From Sceloporus undulatus (taxonomy: Eukaryota > Chordata > Lepidosauria > Squamata > Phrynosomatidae): a stretch of DNA of 64,000 bases. The translations under genes were made by a program, and so were the position numbers. The stretch spans positions 207,044,520-207,108,519 of the forward strand of contig NC_056523.1 in assembly GCF_019175285.1 (NCBI RefSeq), read 5' to 3'. Shown piece after piece: positions 35,685 to 47,834 of the stretch. Below the pieces are notes generated by a model, which was not told the DNA's origin, ran no database searches, and worked only from the letters and a program-made list of their open reading frames with translations. The stretch's first letter is position 1. Each line of letters starts with the position of its first letter.

Positions 35685-36610
35685 GGTGTTACCGAGTTTG
35701 GTTTTATATAAATTTTGGGTGCCAAGCGATCAAAAATCATGACCCCTGACTGACCCCATCGCAAGCCACCATTACCCTAAAAGTGAGCTGACCATGTAGC
35801 CAGCCAGCCCTGCTAGGCATGGTCATAGAAAAAGGTAGATTTAAACCTTAAGAAACCAGTTCTGGGAGTTGCCCTACAAGTTTCGCAGGCAGCCCAAAGA
35901 GAAGAGGACAAAGAAGTAGCCTCTTTCCTATTGAGCAAGTGATTGTCTTAAACAGCTCTGCCATCTAGGTATTTGTCTTCCCTGAAAGGTGTCAGACCTC
36001 TCCTTTGTATATCCATTGTGTAAGTTTCAGCTTAAACAAAAGATAGCCATCAAGACCTTTGTTCGCCAGGCAGCCATAGCCTGAAGATACGTTTTGCACT
36101 ATAAATAAGACCAAGATTTCCGCCCTCATTGGGCTTGTTGAGCTGAAGTTCCAAACCTCAGAACCTTGCTTGCTGAGCTGCTGCTCCAGGCTTGAGTTCC
36201 TCGAGCCTTGGGCTCTGCTGAAATCACTTGAGCTAAGCCAATGCACACTGTCTCTTTCAGGCCTCTAAGCTTTGCCCGCCGGAACTCAGCTCCTAGCCAC
36301 CATGGTTACCGCTTGCTTTCCCCGCTCCCTGCGGCCGTGTTCACCATTCACCATCCCTCACATCCGTCTCTTGGAGAAGACTCTTAAGGTAAATATTCCA
36401 ACGGTGCCTCTATCCTTTCTCCTCAACCTCTCCCCCTCCCTTGCTTTAGCATTGAATGAGTGTGTGCGTGTGTGATCCCTTGTGTTGTGTGGCTTTAATA
36501 AATGTTTATATTTTTATTGCAACTCATTGGCATTGGAGTCTGTTTCTTGAGGTTGAATTAGATGACCTCTGGTATACACATAGGGACACGATCCGCTGAG
36601 TGCGTTGTTA
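35685..36610 (+). mobile_element. Possible solo LTR of a retrovirus-like element (fossil)
   Basis: About 0.9 kb with LTR-like layout: a TATA-like TATAAATAAGACC near 36101, a poly(A) signal AATAAA near 36500 and a following GT-rich phrase TTGGCATTGGAGTCTGTTTC. The start near TGTTACCGAG and the end are approximate. There is no adjacent internal region, so a solo LTR is likely. Not assigned to a named family. Confidence 0.4.
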
Positions 36611-36899
36611 GGACACACCTCTTGCAAATTTGAGCTAATTTAATTCCCCTAATTTGATCCTTCCTCACACAGGGACCTTGGCACCTCCAGGTATTTGGGG
36701 TTCTAGTTCCCATAAGAGCTTATCATTGGTTAGGCTGGCTGAAGCATCTGAAAGCTGAAGCCTTAAAGCATCCAAGGGCCAAAGACTCACCACTGTTGTC
36801 TTAAGAAGCTTTAAATCAGGGACAAGCAAAGTATGGCCATCCAATTCTCTTCTTTGGAAAAGTTCATGGGAATACAGAATATTTGCACATCAGACTCAA

Positions 36900-37030
36900 G
36901 CAATCGAAATAAGCTGAGGACCAAGGGGGAAAGTGGGATGAAGAGACATACAGGGAGATTTTAAAAGCAACTGAAAAAGTGGGACAATAGAAAGTTACTT
37001 GGGACTGTCCTTGCCAATTCAAGACAGTTG
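36900..37030. repeat. Family R partial copy
   Basis: AGCTGAGGACCAAGGGGGAA, TTTTAAAAGCAACTGAAAAA, GGGACTGTCCTTGCCAATTC, in the same order as at 19220 and 21185. DNA at 37035-39280 has nothing recognised. Confidence 0.6.
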
Positions 37031-39279
37031 GAGGGTATGCGTTTTATGAACTTAAAATGTGGAAGTATTTTTGCAGAAAAAGATCAGTTCAGTCCCCAGC
37101 ACAAGCAAACAAGAAAGCTAAGTATACCTTATTCATCTTTCCTTAGAAATGAAGGTTACCCATCCAATTGTTTCATTTGTGTCAGAAGGAGCAGAAAATG
37201 CATTATGAGCGGAGCACATTTTTCCCACTGCCATTAGAGCGCTTGTCTAGCTCAAGGACCAAGAACAAACTCTCAGAACAAGTCCCTATACAAAATTCTC
37301 CAGGCCAAGGATTTTTTATGAATATCACATAATAAGAGTAGGTTCTTTCTGCCTCTCGAGGCCTATGTTCAAGGCCCCATTGCTATTCCATGGTACTTAC
37401 TATGTTTTTGAGATGTTATTAACAATCATTTTAGGAAAGAGCCACACTTCCTCTCCTGGATGCTGCTGGTGCAAAATTTACAGGACCGTCATTTCTTAAA
37501 CCTTTATCTATTCTTTGTGTTCCCTCATGGTTTTTGTGGATTTTGGGACACCCTGGATAGGAACATGTCTATTTGGCCACCTTCCCTTTCTGCTGAATTC
37601 CACTGGTTGAGAGAAGGCCATCTGGGAAACCAAGAGATTGTGGACGGCAAAAGGTACATTTTTATGTCCTTACATGACAGTGTTCTGGTTAAAATCCATG
37701 CTTTACAATAATGTGATGCATACAGGTTAGTACATGACTGACTCTAAAATGGATACTATCTCCCCCCTCCTGGAGTGTCCCTGTGCTTTACTTTACAACT
37801 ACACGATAAGAAATCATTCAACAGCCATAGTTTTTTTTTTCCAGCATAGGAATGACCACAGTATGTTTTGGAACTGGGTGTCTCAGCCGTAGTCAGGCAC
37901 GTCCCTTTGAAACGAACTATGAAAATAAATGTGGGGAAAAATGAATAGATGCTAAACAGATAAACCAATTCTACAACGGAGGCAGATGCAGAGAAAAGGT
38001 TTATGTACATGAGATTATGTGACATCAGGTGCTATCTGTGCAGAATTCAGAAGGATATCATTCCAGTTCAACAGCTTCTCTGTCCTATCCTATGCAGATA
38101 GAACTGAACATTCTGGATTATATGGAAACCTTCTGTCAACATACTGTACTCCTTCAGGGAAAAATATTGGCCGTGTTTCAGTAACATATAACATTCTTCC
38201 ACTTGTTTGACTAGACATACCATAAACTCTTTTCTATCTTTCTGCCAAATATTAGAGAATGTCGCTATTTTCCCCTATATAAGACTCCCTCTTGTGGCAG
38301 ACCATGCCCATTTAGGTCAAATTAAAAATTAGATCAGTTTCACAGATTTGCAGCATCTCTTTAAATGTATAAACCTTACCCGTGAATCTGACATATATTT
38401 GATTCCTTACTTAAGAAGTAGCCAGCTGTCATATCAAGGCTCATTAGCAATGCTCAGACATAATCAGTTTAATAAATGTGCAGTAGAGGTTTATTTGTAA
38501 GATGTTTTCCCTTTCAGAATGTAGTTCTGTTGTAGTCATGCTGTAATTTCTGCTTTTTTGTATTGAAAAAAATCCAGTTCTCTTTCCATTTGACAAAGCT
38601 GGCTTAGCCATTGTACGGAGGGAGGGCTGTTTAAGATCCAACTGGCAATTCCTGTTTGCCACTGAACACCTTCCAGTCCATTGCCTTATCCTTTCTTGAA
38701 TTCTTTTGCTGAAAACACTTTTTTCTTAAAACTTTAATTCTTTCACAATATGTTAACATCTTCCTTCAGAGAAATCTGCTTATTGCTAGCTGGGATTTCT
38801 TTTTACATGTTCATTTCTTTCAGAAAGAACCATTATGTTTTTTTTTCAAAAACAAGTAGTGGTGTACATTTACATCCTTGCGGTGCCTGGTTCTCTTCTT
38901 CCACTTATACCCACCATCACTCCAATGGTGCGTCTCTTTGGAAGACTTTCTTAAAGCGGTCCCCCTGCCCTCCAGCTCTGGAGTTCACATCATTTAATGT
39001 AAGGAAGAAAAAAGCAGCAAAATATCTCCCAGAAGAAGGCTACCCTCTTCCAACTCACAAATATTGAGAAGAGTAGGAGAATGTATCAAGTTACTGAGTT
39101 GGAATTAAAGACTAGCAAGATTGCATGTTTTTAATCATCTGGAAAGGCCATGTGTTACAAGACAAATGTAGACACAGCCTGTTATCTAGTTCAGAGGACT
39201 ATTAAAGAACTTTCCCCACTTTCCTGCTGTAATAAGAGCACCTATACTTTAACTCTTCTCAATATTTTGAGAGATGTAA

Positions 39280-39285
39280 CCCATC

Positions 39286-39329
<44 letters not shown>

Positions 39330-39520
39330 CAACAACAATAAGATTTATTTATATTTCCTGCCTCTCCATGCGGATCGAGGTGGGATTACAACCGAGATAA
39401 AAATACAAAACATAAAAAGAATATAATGAAACATATATTAATCCGTAACCTTCTCACCATTACAAATAATACAATTCAATAACAGTTAAAATTACATCAC
39501 TAATTTAGCTTAAAATAAGC
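39280..39520. repeat. LINE 3'-end-like fragment with (AAT)n tail
   Basis: (AATAAT)n over 39285-39326, (AAC)n, then AAGATTTATTTATATTTCCT, GCGGATCGAGGTGGGATTAC and A-rich DNA. Confidence 0.55.
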
Positions 39521-40079
39521 AGGATGGAATAAGGAAGAGGAAGCAGGCAATTGGTGGCCTTGCAGATGTTGTTGGGTTGTATCTGCCATTATCCTCAACT
39601 ATTGGCTATGTTACATAAAGCTGTTGGGAGCCACAATCTAACATCTGGGGTGGGGACGTGTTCGCCACACCTAGGTTAGACCAAGCAATAGCCTGACTCA
39701 CTAAAACGGGGATAGAAAATTGCAATTCTCCATATTTTTATGGCCTATAACTACATCAGCCCTAGTTAGCATAGCCAATGATAAGGAATTATAGCAGACA
39801 CATACCAGAAAGAGGGCTGCACATGCCTATCCAACAAAGCACAACACTTGAAAAAGGGAGGTATTTTCTCCTTCCTTTCCTGCTTCACGTTGATTCATCT
39901 GGCCAAATATGCAGCTCAGATCTGGAAAACTGCACAAACTTGTCTATATACTTCTCCATTTCTCTTTCTCACTGTTAATTAAAACATAAACTGGGGCTTT
40001 TTTTCGGGACCAGCTGGTGGCTACACAGTCAGATACAAAGGGGCTGAAGTCATGCATTCAAGCGAACAAAGGCATTATA

Positions 40080-40730
40080 TCATTATCATTATATTTATTT
40101 ATATCCTGCCTTTCCCCCAGTTTTGGACTCATGCCGGCTTACAAAATTTAAAAAAAGAGTTAAAAATCTACAGCATACAAGTTAAAAACAATTAAATCAC
40201 CATAAAACTGCATCCAGTTAAATTAAAAAGAACCATAACACACACTGGCCCAGCATTTTGTAAAGGTCTGTTTTCCCTAAGAAATTAATAAATTCTCAAA
40301 GACCCGCTAGAATAGAAAAGCTTTCCCCTGCTTGTTGAAAGATAGTATGCAGTGTGCCAGTCTAGCCTCTTTGGGAAGGGAGTTCCAAAGCCTGGGAACA
40401 GCCACCAAGAAGGCCCTGTTTTCCAACCAAATGTATTTGTGAGGGTGGCAAAGGGATGCAGCCAGGATTTTGGGAAGGGGGGGGGTCTAGACTAAGTACC
40501 ACGATTATAATGGGGCTTGGGCGCAGCAGCACACACCATTCATTGTATTTAACGGAAGGGAGGTCCGGACCCCACAGACACCCCCCCCCCCCAGCTACAT
40601 CCCTGGGTGGCAGGACAGGGCCTCCCCAGAAGATCTCAGAACATAGGCAGGTTTGTCTGGTATAATACAAATAAACAGGACCTGAACCATATAGTGCTTT
40701 ATAAGTCATCATTTTGAACAATGCCTGGAA
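40080..40730. repeat. LINE 3'-end-like fragment, split by a MITE
   Basis: ATTTATTTATATCCTGCCTT and AAGAAGGCCCTGTTTTCCA, continuing after the insert as GGACAGGGCCTCCCCAGAAG and CTGAACCATATAGTGCTTTA. The two parts are one older element opened by the insertion at 40451-40604. The stretch 40735-41394 shows nothing recognised. Confidence 0.55.
40451..40604. mobile_element. hAT-type MITE insertion with perfect 8-bp duplication
   Basis: The left end AAGGGATGCAGCCAGG and the right end CCAGCTACATCCCT form inverted repeats. The 8-bp direct repeat GGGTGGCA lies on both sides (40443-40450 and 40605-40612) inside an older LINE tail. This is the cleanest target duplication in the window. Confidence 0.85.
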
Positions 40731-41394
40731 ATGGACAGCAAGCCAGTGGTATATGTACTCACTTGGAGCTGCAGTTCTCTGTATTGTTGATGTTCTTCTT
40801 TACCCGTCTTCAGACAGGGAGAAAGCACATACGTTTTTAATTACCCTAACACAGGGCTCTGTTCTTATTTTCCTGGAAAGCAAGGCACCACATCCAACAC
40901 AAATGCCAATATCTTTTCTGCCAGTGTAATTATGCTGGTGGAAGAGCAAGAGACTGGAGCAGATGAAAGGGGGTCCTGAGTGCTGAAAGGATAGAAGAAC
41001 GAAAGGAAAAGCTGCCTCCAATAGATAAAATTGCCCTATTGGCTCCTAAGTGGCTTGTTGCTTTTTACTGACTGCCATACCCTGTTGTTGTTTTTTAAAG
41101 AGTATTACATTATAAGACTCTCATGCTGGCACAAATCACCAAATGGATTCTAGGCATAATAAGTATCCTGCTATTGCTAACAGAATAATAATGCAAGAAT
41201 AGGCTCTAGAGGTATGTAAGAGTGTAATCAAGGAACTCCAGTGTTCACCTCAGTTTGGAAATTGTAAAATAGCTTCAGGCAAGTTTCTTTCTCTAACATT
41301 TGCTCATATATATATCAGGATAATAGTACTGACCTATCTTACAAGATTGCTGTAAGATTACTGAGAGACCAACGTGAAGCACTGTACGGCAATA

Positions 41395-41616
41395 GGGCTC
41401 CAATCACACTGCATAAACAATGTAGTTTTACACCACTTTAACTGCCATGGCTCCATCCTGTGGAATCCTGGGATTTGTAGTTTGTTGTGGAACCAGAATT
41501 CTGATAGAGGTGGCTAAATATCTTACAAAACTACAAATCTTAGAATTCCATAGCACTTAGCCATGGCCATTAAAAAGCTGTCAAACTGCATTATTTCTGC
41601 AGTGCAGATGTAGCCT
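41395..41616. mobile_element. Family M palindromic MITE, complete
   Basis: GGGCTCCAATCACACTGC opens and TTCTGCAGTGCAGATGTAGC closes; central GGAACCAGAATTCTGATAGA. It lies 320 bp beyond the INIP stop codon, so it is probably in the 3' UTR or just past it. Confidence 0.9.
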
Positions 41617-41937
41617 AGCATGTGCTAATAATAGTGGCTTGAAGGTAATGCTGTAAGTTAAATCAAAGAAGAAATAAACAAGCATCGAATTAGCAAAGTC
41701 AACTACGTAATATCAATAACCAACTTTGAGACCAGAAGGAAAGGAAAAAGCAGACTACCTTAGAATTGGTTTTAAATATTTCAATGTCCCCTGAAAACAA
41801 AAAGACTGGATATAAAATGAAAGTCATTAAAATAAACAAATTATTCTTCAGCTCTGAGTCCTCTTATTTTCAAACCACTCAATGAATGGAAAGGTAGCAG
41901 CTGCAAAACTAGATGAGCACCAGCCTTCTTCACTGTC

Positions 41938-42033
41938 TCATTCTCCATCAAGTCGTGGCAAAACAGGAAGAATAAGGTTTCCAAAAGCTGAGTCCTGGGT
42001 TATAAAGTACCCCGAAGAATGTGCATGGGCATG
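41938..42033 (-). CDS. INIP: INIP terminal coding exon with stop
   Basis: After the acceptor CCTCTTCCAG the frame reads HAHAHSSGYFITQDSAFGN, then LILPVLPRLDGE and TGA at 41940-41938. The human protein ends PRLDPE as I recall, so the penultimate residue differs (Gly for Pro). Summed with the other three exons the coding sequence is 315 bases: 104 residues plus stop, equal to the human length. All intron phases agree (1, 2, 0). The conserved tail and the absence of any stop or frameshift argue for an intact gene rather than a processed copy, since introns are present. Confidence 0.96.
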   Translation of the reverse strand, partial: HAHAHSSGYFITQDSAFGNLILPVLPRLDGE

Positions 42034-42194
42034 CTGGAAGAGGAACAGACCAATATGAAAATCTCCTTAACACTAACCCCAACAGAAGTGGCACATTAAA
42101 AGAAAAAACAACAACAGATTTAGCTGTAATTCTTGTTCAATGACAATGGTTTCAACTCTGTGTCCACTTCTGCTGCTTTCATCCTCATAACCCA

Positions 42195-42403
42195 TGTTGT
42201 TGTTGTTGTTGTGTGCCTTCAAGTTATTTCTGACTTATGGCGACCCTATCATGGGGTTTTCTTAGCATGTGTCTGCAGAGAGGGTTTGCCATGGCCATCC
42301 TCTGAGGCTGAGAGAGTGTGACTTGCCCAAGGTCACCCATGGCCGAGCCAGGATTTGAATCCTGGTCTCCAGAGTCACAGTCCTATGCCACACAGGCTCC
42401 CAT
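42195..42403 (-). mobile_element. Sauria-type SINE, reverse
   Basis: TTGTTGTTGTTGTTGTGTGC tail, TTATGGCGACCCTATCATGG, GTGACTTGCCCAAGGTCACC, GGATTTGAATCCTGGTCTCC (B box). Located in an INIP intron. Confidence 0.95.
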
Positions 42404-43056
42404 AATCCATACAGGATTTAAACAAAGCTTGCAAAAGTTGCTTCTATGAATGCACTCCCACAATCCCAACACCCAGAGGATTCAGGAAGCTGCTGCCAAA
42501 AAAGTAACTTTTTAAAGGTTTGGATCTGCCTGTGGAATTACAGTGGAAGCCTTGCTATTTTGATCAAAACTGGCTGTAGCTGCAGGACTACCTAAGAGTT
42601 CTTCCAGTGCTGAACTCTGACACATGCTACTGCATAAGCTTAATTTCTGGTCAATGTAGCAGATGGTACACAGCAGAGAAGCATTTCAGTCCTTTCACTT
42701 ATGAGGTCCAGCAGTCCTCACAGACAGTGGTAGAATTGGCTCCCCCATGCATTCTACCCAAACCTATCCCTTTGGCCAGCAATTGAATTAAATTCCTATA
42801 ACTGAACATATAGGGAAGGGTGCACTCCTCCCAAGATGAAGAAAATTTTGCATAGAATAAATCCCAAAGATTCTTGTCATCCCAGGTTTCTCCTCATCAT
42901 GATTACCAAACACTCAAGAAACAAAATTTCCATCCACTTTTGAGTTTTTCCTGATATTCACAATGTCCCTAATTTTTAGGAACCAATGAAGAACAAAAGA
43001 CCCCAATGAATTTGCAACACAGCTCCACTGGGTCTGCCTTTACTGGGACAATTTAC

Positions 43057-43147
43057 CTGTAAAGCAGCCTTTTGTTGTGCAGCTATGTGCTGCTGCTCTG
43101 CATGATCACGAAAGTCCTTATTAAGGGAGGATCGAGACAGAGAGATG
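43057..43147 (-). CDS. INIP: INIP coding exon 3
   Basis: The acceptor is TTTGCAG and the donor GTAAAT. One base completes Ser from the previous exon, then 30 codons read ISLSRSSLNKDFRDH, then AEQQHIAAQQKAALQ, ending in phase 0. The Gln/Ala-rich stretch is characteristic of INIP. Human has IALSRPSLNKDF at the start as I recall it, so two substitutions are visible. It lies about 1.0 kb from the terminal exon and 2.7 kb from exon 2. Confidence 0.96.
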
Positions 43148-43354
43148 CTGCAAACAATAAGAAAACAGAAAGTCATACAAATGCAGTGACACTAACAACG
43201 AGCACAAGATTAAGAAGGAAATTTGTTGCGACAAGGGCACATGGTTCAGAGTAAAAATGTTCCCCTTTATAATGGAAGATTTGAAATTGAGGGAAATCTG
43301 ACATGCAAGATGGTGTGCGCGCAACTGGATTAACAGTGCTGCTCAGGAACAATG

Positions 43355-43475
43355 GTTGGATCCAGACTGGGATCATACTTAGAACAGACCCATTGAAACT
43401 CTTGAGACTTACACTAGTCATGAGTACTGATGTCAATGTGTCTACTCTAAGTATGATTACACCTAGATCTAACCC
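43355..43475. mobile_element. Palindromic MITE in INIP intron
   Basis: TTGGATCCAGACTGGGATCA on the left matches GATTACACCTAGATCTAACC reversed on the right; ACTTAGAACAGACCCATTGA mirrors GTGTCTACTCTAAGTATG. Half of the same element is near 34385. Confidence 0.8.
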
Positions 43476-43597
43476 ACTCCCTCCAGTCATGGCAGATTCA
43501 GTCAATATGGGGAAGAAACCCATGCACCAATGGAAACCAAAAGGAGGTCAAGTAGAAGACATGCAGTAAAATGACACTTGGGCCCCCCAGCACATTT

Positions 43598-43619
43598 CTC
43601 TCTCTCTCTCTCTCTCTTT
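43598..43619. repeat. TC dinucleotide microsatellite
   Basis: A (TC)n run of 10-11 units. Confidence 0.9.
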
Positions 43620-44173
43620 CATACATCAGTACCACCCAATGACTTGTCTAAGTGATACCTGAATAAAACAACAGCACTAACCAGGGGTCCATAGTCTTCA
43701 TGATGGGGAGCTCATATGTTTGGTAGAGTGGCTGCAGAACTCTGTATACAGGAAAAGAGTTTCCCATTGAGATCGAGCCGAGACAAGGTCTCTTTTTAGT
43801 CAATATGTTGACAAATTACAGTACCAATCCCACCAACCCCGCCAACCGTCCACAACAACTCCACCACAAGCAACAAGTTCTAGCTTAGCACTTGGAGGAG
43901 AAACATGAGTTACATACAAGTCATTCTGGTTTAACTTTTTCAAATTCAGGAACAATTTAAAACATCACTGGCCTTGTGGAGATCTCAGATCTTAATATAA
44001 ACCATGATACAGCTCAACAACCAGAAAGGAAAGTGGGGTGAAAAATCAAAAACAAAATAAAACAATAAAAAAATGAAAATTCGATCCCTATCTTGTGGGA
44101 AAGGGCTTTGAAAATATCAGGCTGTACACTTGCTCTGGGAATCTGGAAGAATCCAAATATAATTTGTCTAGAA

Positions 44174-44402
44174 GGTTGTATCTACACTGCAGAATTAATG
44201 CAGTTTGACAGTACTTTTACTGCCATGGCTCAGTGCAATGAAATTCTGGGATTTGTGGTTTTGTGAGCTATGTAGTTATGTAGCCTTTTCTGTTAGAGAG
44301 CTCTTGTGCCACAACAGACTAAAAAGCCCAGGGTTCCATAGGATGAAATCATGAGTTAAAGTGGTGTCAAAGTGCATTAGTTCTTCAGTGTGGCAGTAGC
44401 TT
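44174..44402. mobile_element. Family M palindromic MITE
   Basis: GTATCTACACTGCAGAATTA opens; TTCTTCAGTGTGGCAGTAGC closes. Confidence 0.88.
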
Positions 44403-45826
44403 TAGAGTGCCTAATAAAAATGACTGAAATTGCACCTGCACCTCCTCACATTTCTAGATTACTCAGAGAATTGGATATCTAATATGGATTCAGAAATTCA
44501 AATGCTCCTGAGAGCTGCTGAACCTACAGGTCATATTTGATGATATTAATGAAACAACAGATAGTGAAGAGAGATGCAGGGCAGAGGAGGGCAGGTTATG
44601 CATGCTAAATTCTCAGATTAAATGTAACTGTGGTGCAGCAATGGAACACTGAAGGGCCAGAAAACAGATTGTTGAATGCATTCTAACAACTGTGTTTACA
44701 TCTATTCACAAAGGGAATAATGCAAGAAAGGGAACACATTCATCAATTAAAAAAAAATCAGGAAATAAACACTCCTTGTTTTCCACTTTCTGAACTTCAG
44801 GCTCCCTTTTACAGCAGTCTTCATTATTTTTGTTGCAGAAGATAAAAAATTCTATCCTGTTGGGATCTGTCCCCGCAGAAGAATCCAGATTTAGCCATAC
44901 AAAAGGGAGAATGTACAGCTGTGATTGGTACTAATGAAGTAGGTGTAGTTCTCTAACCCTATTTCTTAGAAAGGGTTTGAGGGTCCTTGCCACTTGTCAG
45001 CTAAGTCTGGATTCTGTCTGGGATCTCATTATCAACTTCTGGTCACTGGGGTTCCCAACTTATGATGGTGGTTAAACCAGACAGGCCAAGTTAACATCAA
45101 CATTTCACAAGTACTTTTAAGTCTTGGAATTTCAGAATATTTATATGGGAACTGAGCAGGCTCTTTGGCACTTTTAGGGCTTTGGCTATTTATTATAAGT
45201 ATTCATAAATCTATATACATATACATTCCTTTTAGGGAGAAGAACAGACATTGCAATATCTAGATATATAGCCTGTAACACAAAACTGGAACACTAGCCA
45301 GTTTGCTTCCTTCACTGGAACCTAATATATTTCATTTTCTGCTCTTGGTTGCTTTTAGACATGGCAGGGAGAAGGGGAGAACCTCTGACATCATCTAGCT
45401 CCCAGAAGGTTACTGGAGAGGTAAACAGCCCTTAGAATCATACCCACCCTGCTTTAGATTTCAATTGTTTGCATATTTAAATATCCTCAATTAAAGATTT
45501 TAAATCCCAGGTTTCTAGGTCAATGTAGTTTAATTGTTGTTTACGATGGATTATAAAGTAAGAGCCATCTTTGGCTAAAGAATAGGTAAAAAAATAAATT
45601 AATTAAACTTTATCTATGCATCTTTGCCAGAGAGAAAGGGCAAACGGTGAGTCTCAGAAGGCACAGATCCAGGGCATGTGGTGACTCCTGGGAAGAAACT
45701 GCCACTGCGGGTGAAAAGGTCCCATGAGAGACACATACTGCTGATATGAGACAGCAACATGTGGCTTTCCTCTGTGACCAGGGAGCATGACTGAAAGAAA
45801 GAGACAGGCCTCCAAGCAGGTGATAC

Positions 45827-45929
45827 CTGGCTCCAGGGTGATTTGTGGAGGTCTGGTTTTGCATGAGTAGCTTTCTCTTCTCCTTGTCTAGCTCAGCCAA
45901 GATTGCAACCCTGTTTTTATTCTGAAAGC
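45827..45929 (-). CDS. INIP: INIP coding exon 2
   Basis: The acceptor is a pyrimidine-rich tract ending TTGGTAG and the donor is GTATCA. The 103 coding bases read GFQNKNRVAILAELDKEK, then RKLLMQNQTSTNHPGA, plus two bases of a serine codon. INIP (SOSS-C, also C9orf80) is the small subunit of the SOSS complex with INTS3 and an SSB protein (NABP1/NABP2); the complex binds single-stranded DNA at nuclear double-strand breaks and supports ATM signalling and homologous recombination. This charged segment is almost identical to the mammalian protein as I recall it. The frame runs open beyond both splice sites, so a naive ORF here is much longer (156 codons) than the real exon. Confidence 0.96.
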
Positions 45930-46365
45930 CTACCAAGAAAAAGAAGAAGGGGACAGTAAATGTCAATGATGTGTGTGATATCTTTGAACCATACAATAAC
46001 CTCCTTGGCTTAAAGCCTCTCCAAAGTGAATTATGATGATGCATATCAATGATGAAAATATTAATCTTCAAAGCCAACAAGCACCACCCTTAAAACCTAT
46101 TTATAACTTTCCTTTATTATCTTCTCACTGATTATGTGAAATGGCTTTGGAACAATTTTGTATAGCAGCAGTTAAGAAAACTTTGTAATCTTGAGTTGGA
46201 TCAGAGCTTACTATAATTACTTTTTGAGGCACTAAGCTTCCAGATATTGGGGGGAAGCCTCTTAAACTCTGCCACAGATGTTACACCAGTATTTGTGGGG
46301 CACTGTTTTGAAGGCTACTCCAAAATAAAATACCCAAGAACTGTGTAGATAAAAGGTTAGAGATC

Positions 46366-46497
46366 AGCCTTTTCCAACTTGGTATCCTTCAAATTTGCAG
46401 AACCACACCCATCATCCCAACCAGCGTGGCCAAAGGGGGAGGAAGGGACTTGTAGTCCAATGTATCTGTGACAGCAGCTAAATTTGGGAAGGCTACT
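46366..46497. mobile_element. Palindromic MITE (second family)
   Basis: AGCCTTTTCCAACTTGGTAT opens and AATTTGGGAAGGCT closes, with ACACCCATCATCCCAACCAG near the centre. Confidence 0.7.
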
Positions 46498-46764
46498 TGA
46501 AGATAACATGGTATTCTAAAGAAGTATTTTTAGTCAGCATATAAGGAAACATTTAAAGTATTTTTGTCAAAATTGTAAAAATTTGTAGATTATATTAGAA
46601 AAGAGCAAGTAGGGCTTAAGCCACAGAGTGAGCTGGCAGAGCTTCCTTTGGATAGAAAAAGTTTTAAAAACAGTGAACAAACATAATACAACCAGAAGCT
46701 TCATATGCTAGAGCTAGTGCACTTAGACAACCTCTTACAAACTTGATAGACATACACATTAATG

Positions 46765-46984
46765 TTTGTTGTTGTATGCCTTCAAGTTGTTTCTGATTTA
46801 TGGAGACTCTGGGGTGAAGCATCACAAGATTTTCTTGGCAAAATTGTCTTCCTCTGAGGCTGAGAGACTGTGATTTTCCCAAGGTCCGTGGAAACCAATA
46901 GGTTTCCACAGACAAACAGCGATTTGTACAATGGCCTCCAGAGTCATAGTCTAGTGCTTAAACCATTACACTGCACTGGCTCTC
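46765..46984 (-). mobile_element. Sauria-type SINE, reverse, diverged
   Basis: TTGTTGTTGTATGCCTTCAA, TCCTCTGAGGCTGAGAGACT, CCAAGGTCCGTGG, and the head CACTGCACTGGCTCTC. Confidence 0.85.
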
Positions 46985-47003
46985 TGTGGTATAAGCTTTC
47001 TAA

Positions 47004-47225
47004 GGTTCAAAACACACTGTAGAAATAATCCAGTTTGAGAAGGCTTTAACTGCCCTGGCTTGGTGCTAGGGAATCTTGGGAATTGTAGTTTATTGTGGCA
47101 CCAGAGTTCTCTGATAGAGAAGGCTAAATGTCTCACAAAACTAGAGTTCCCAGAATTCCTTAGCATTGAACCAGGGCAGTTAAAGTGGTCTCAAACTGGA
47201 TTATTTGTGCAGTGTGTTTTGGACC
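47004..47225. mobile_element. Family M MITE, subfamily with GGACC ends
   Basis: GGTTCAAAACACACTGTAGA opens and CAGTGTGTTTTGGACC closes, with CCAGTTTGAG and CTCAAACTGG arms. This subfamily differs from the CTACACTGTAG subfamily at the ends but shares the core. Confidence 0.9.
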
Positions 47226-47653
47226 TCTGTCTCAATAAGTTTTCTAAGACTCATTCAGCCCTCTGTCAGGCACTCACAATTAGTGTTATCACACTAGCCT
47301 TTGGAAGTAACTAGTTACGACTACTTACTTCCAATGAATTAATTTTTTCAACAATGAAAGTATATCTGCATTAAAGCCAGCAACTTAATGGACTGTACAT
47401 TCATTCCTTTTGTGATGTAGCTCTAACATCACAAACACATGGCTTCCTAAATAGTGGCGAAATGGTACCATGTGGTTCAGGTGATAGCTCCTGATGATGA
47501 TGAGGCAGATAGGAGGTGTGATAAGTAGTACCACAGGGCTGTTGCATTCACATGGTTCTTGTTCTGAAACTAACTATTCTGGTTGAGAAACAGAAAAATA
47601 AATGGATGCTTTTTTTCAAACTGTGAAGTCGAATGTTTTCATGGGAAGCATCC

Positions 47654-47834
47654 ATAGTTTTTTGTGGTTTTTTTCGGGCTATGTGGCCATGTTCTGGAAG
47701 AGTTTATTTTTGATGTTTCGCCAGCATCTGTAGCTGACATCTTTGAAGATGCCAGCCACAGATGCTGGCAAAATGTCAGGAATAAACTCTTCCAGAACAC
47801 GGCCGCATAGCCTGAAAAAAACCACAAAAACTAT
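47654..47834. mobile_element. Long palindromic element in INIP intron
   Basis: ATAGTTTTTTGTGGTTTTTT and GGCCATGTTCTGGAAGAG are mirrored by TCTTCCAGAACACGGCC and ACCACAAAAACTAT. Arms are about 80 bp with a short loop at GACATCTTTGAAGATGCCAG. Likely a MITE; no duplication found. Confidence 0.75.

Noticed and set aside
40362-40721. 119-codon - frame
   Set aside because: Runs through the MITE insert and LINE tail; proline-rich because of poly-C.
43303-43569. 88-codon + frame
   Set aside because: Covers a palindromic MITE antisense to INIP exon region; no support as a gene.
45610-46080. 156-codon continuous frame on the - strand
   Set aside because: Only its middle (45929-45827) is INIP exon 2. 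The flanks are intron read-through after the donor and before the acceptor.
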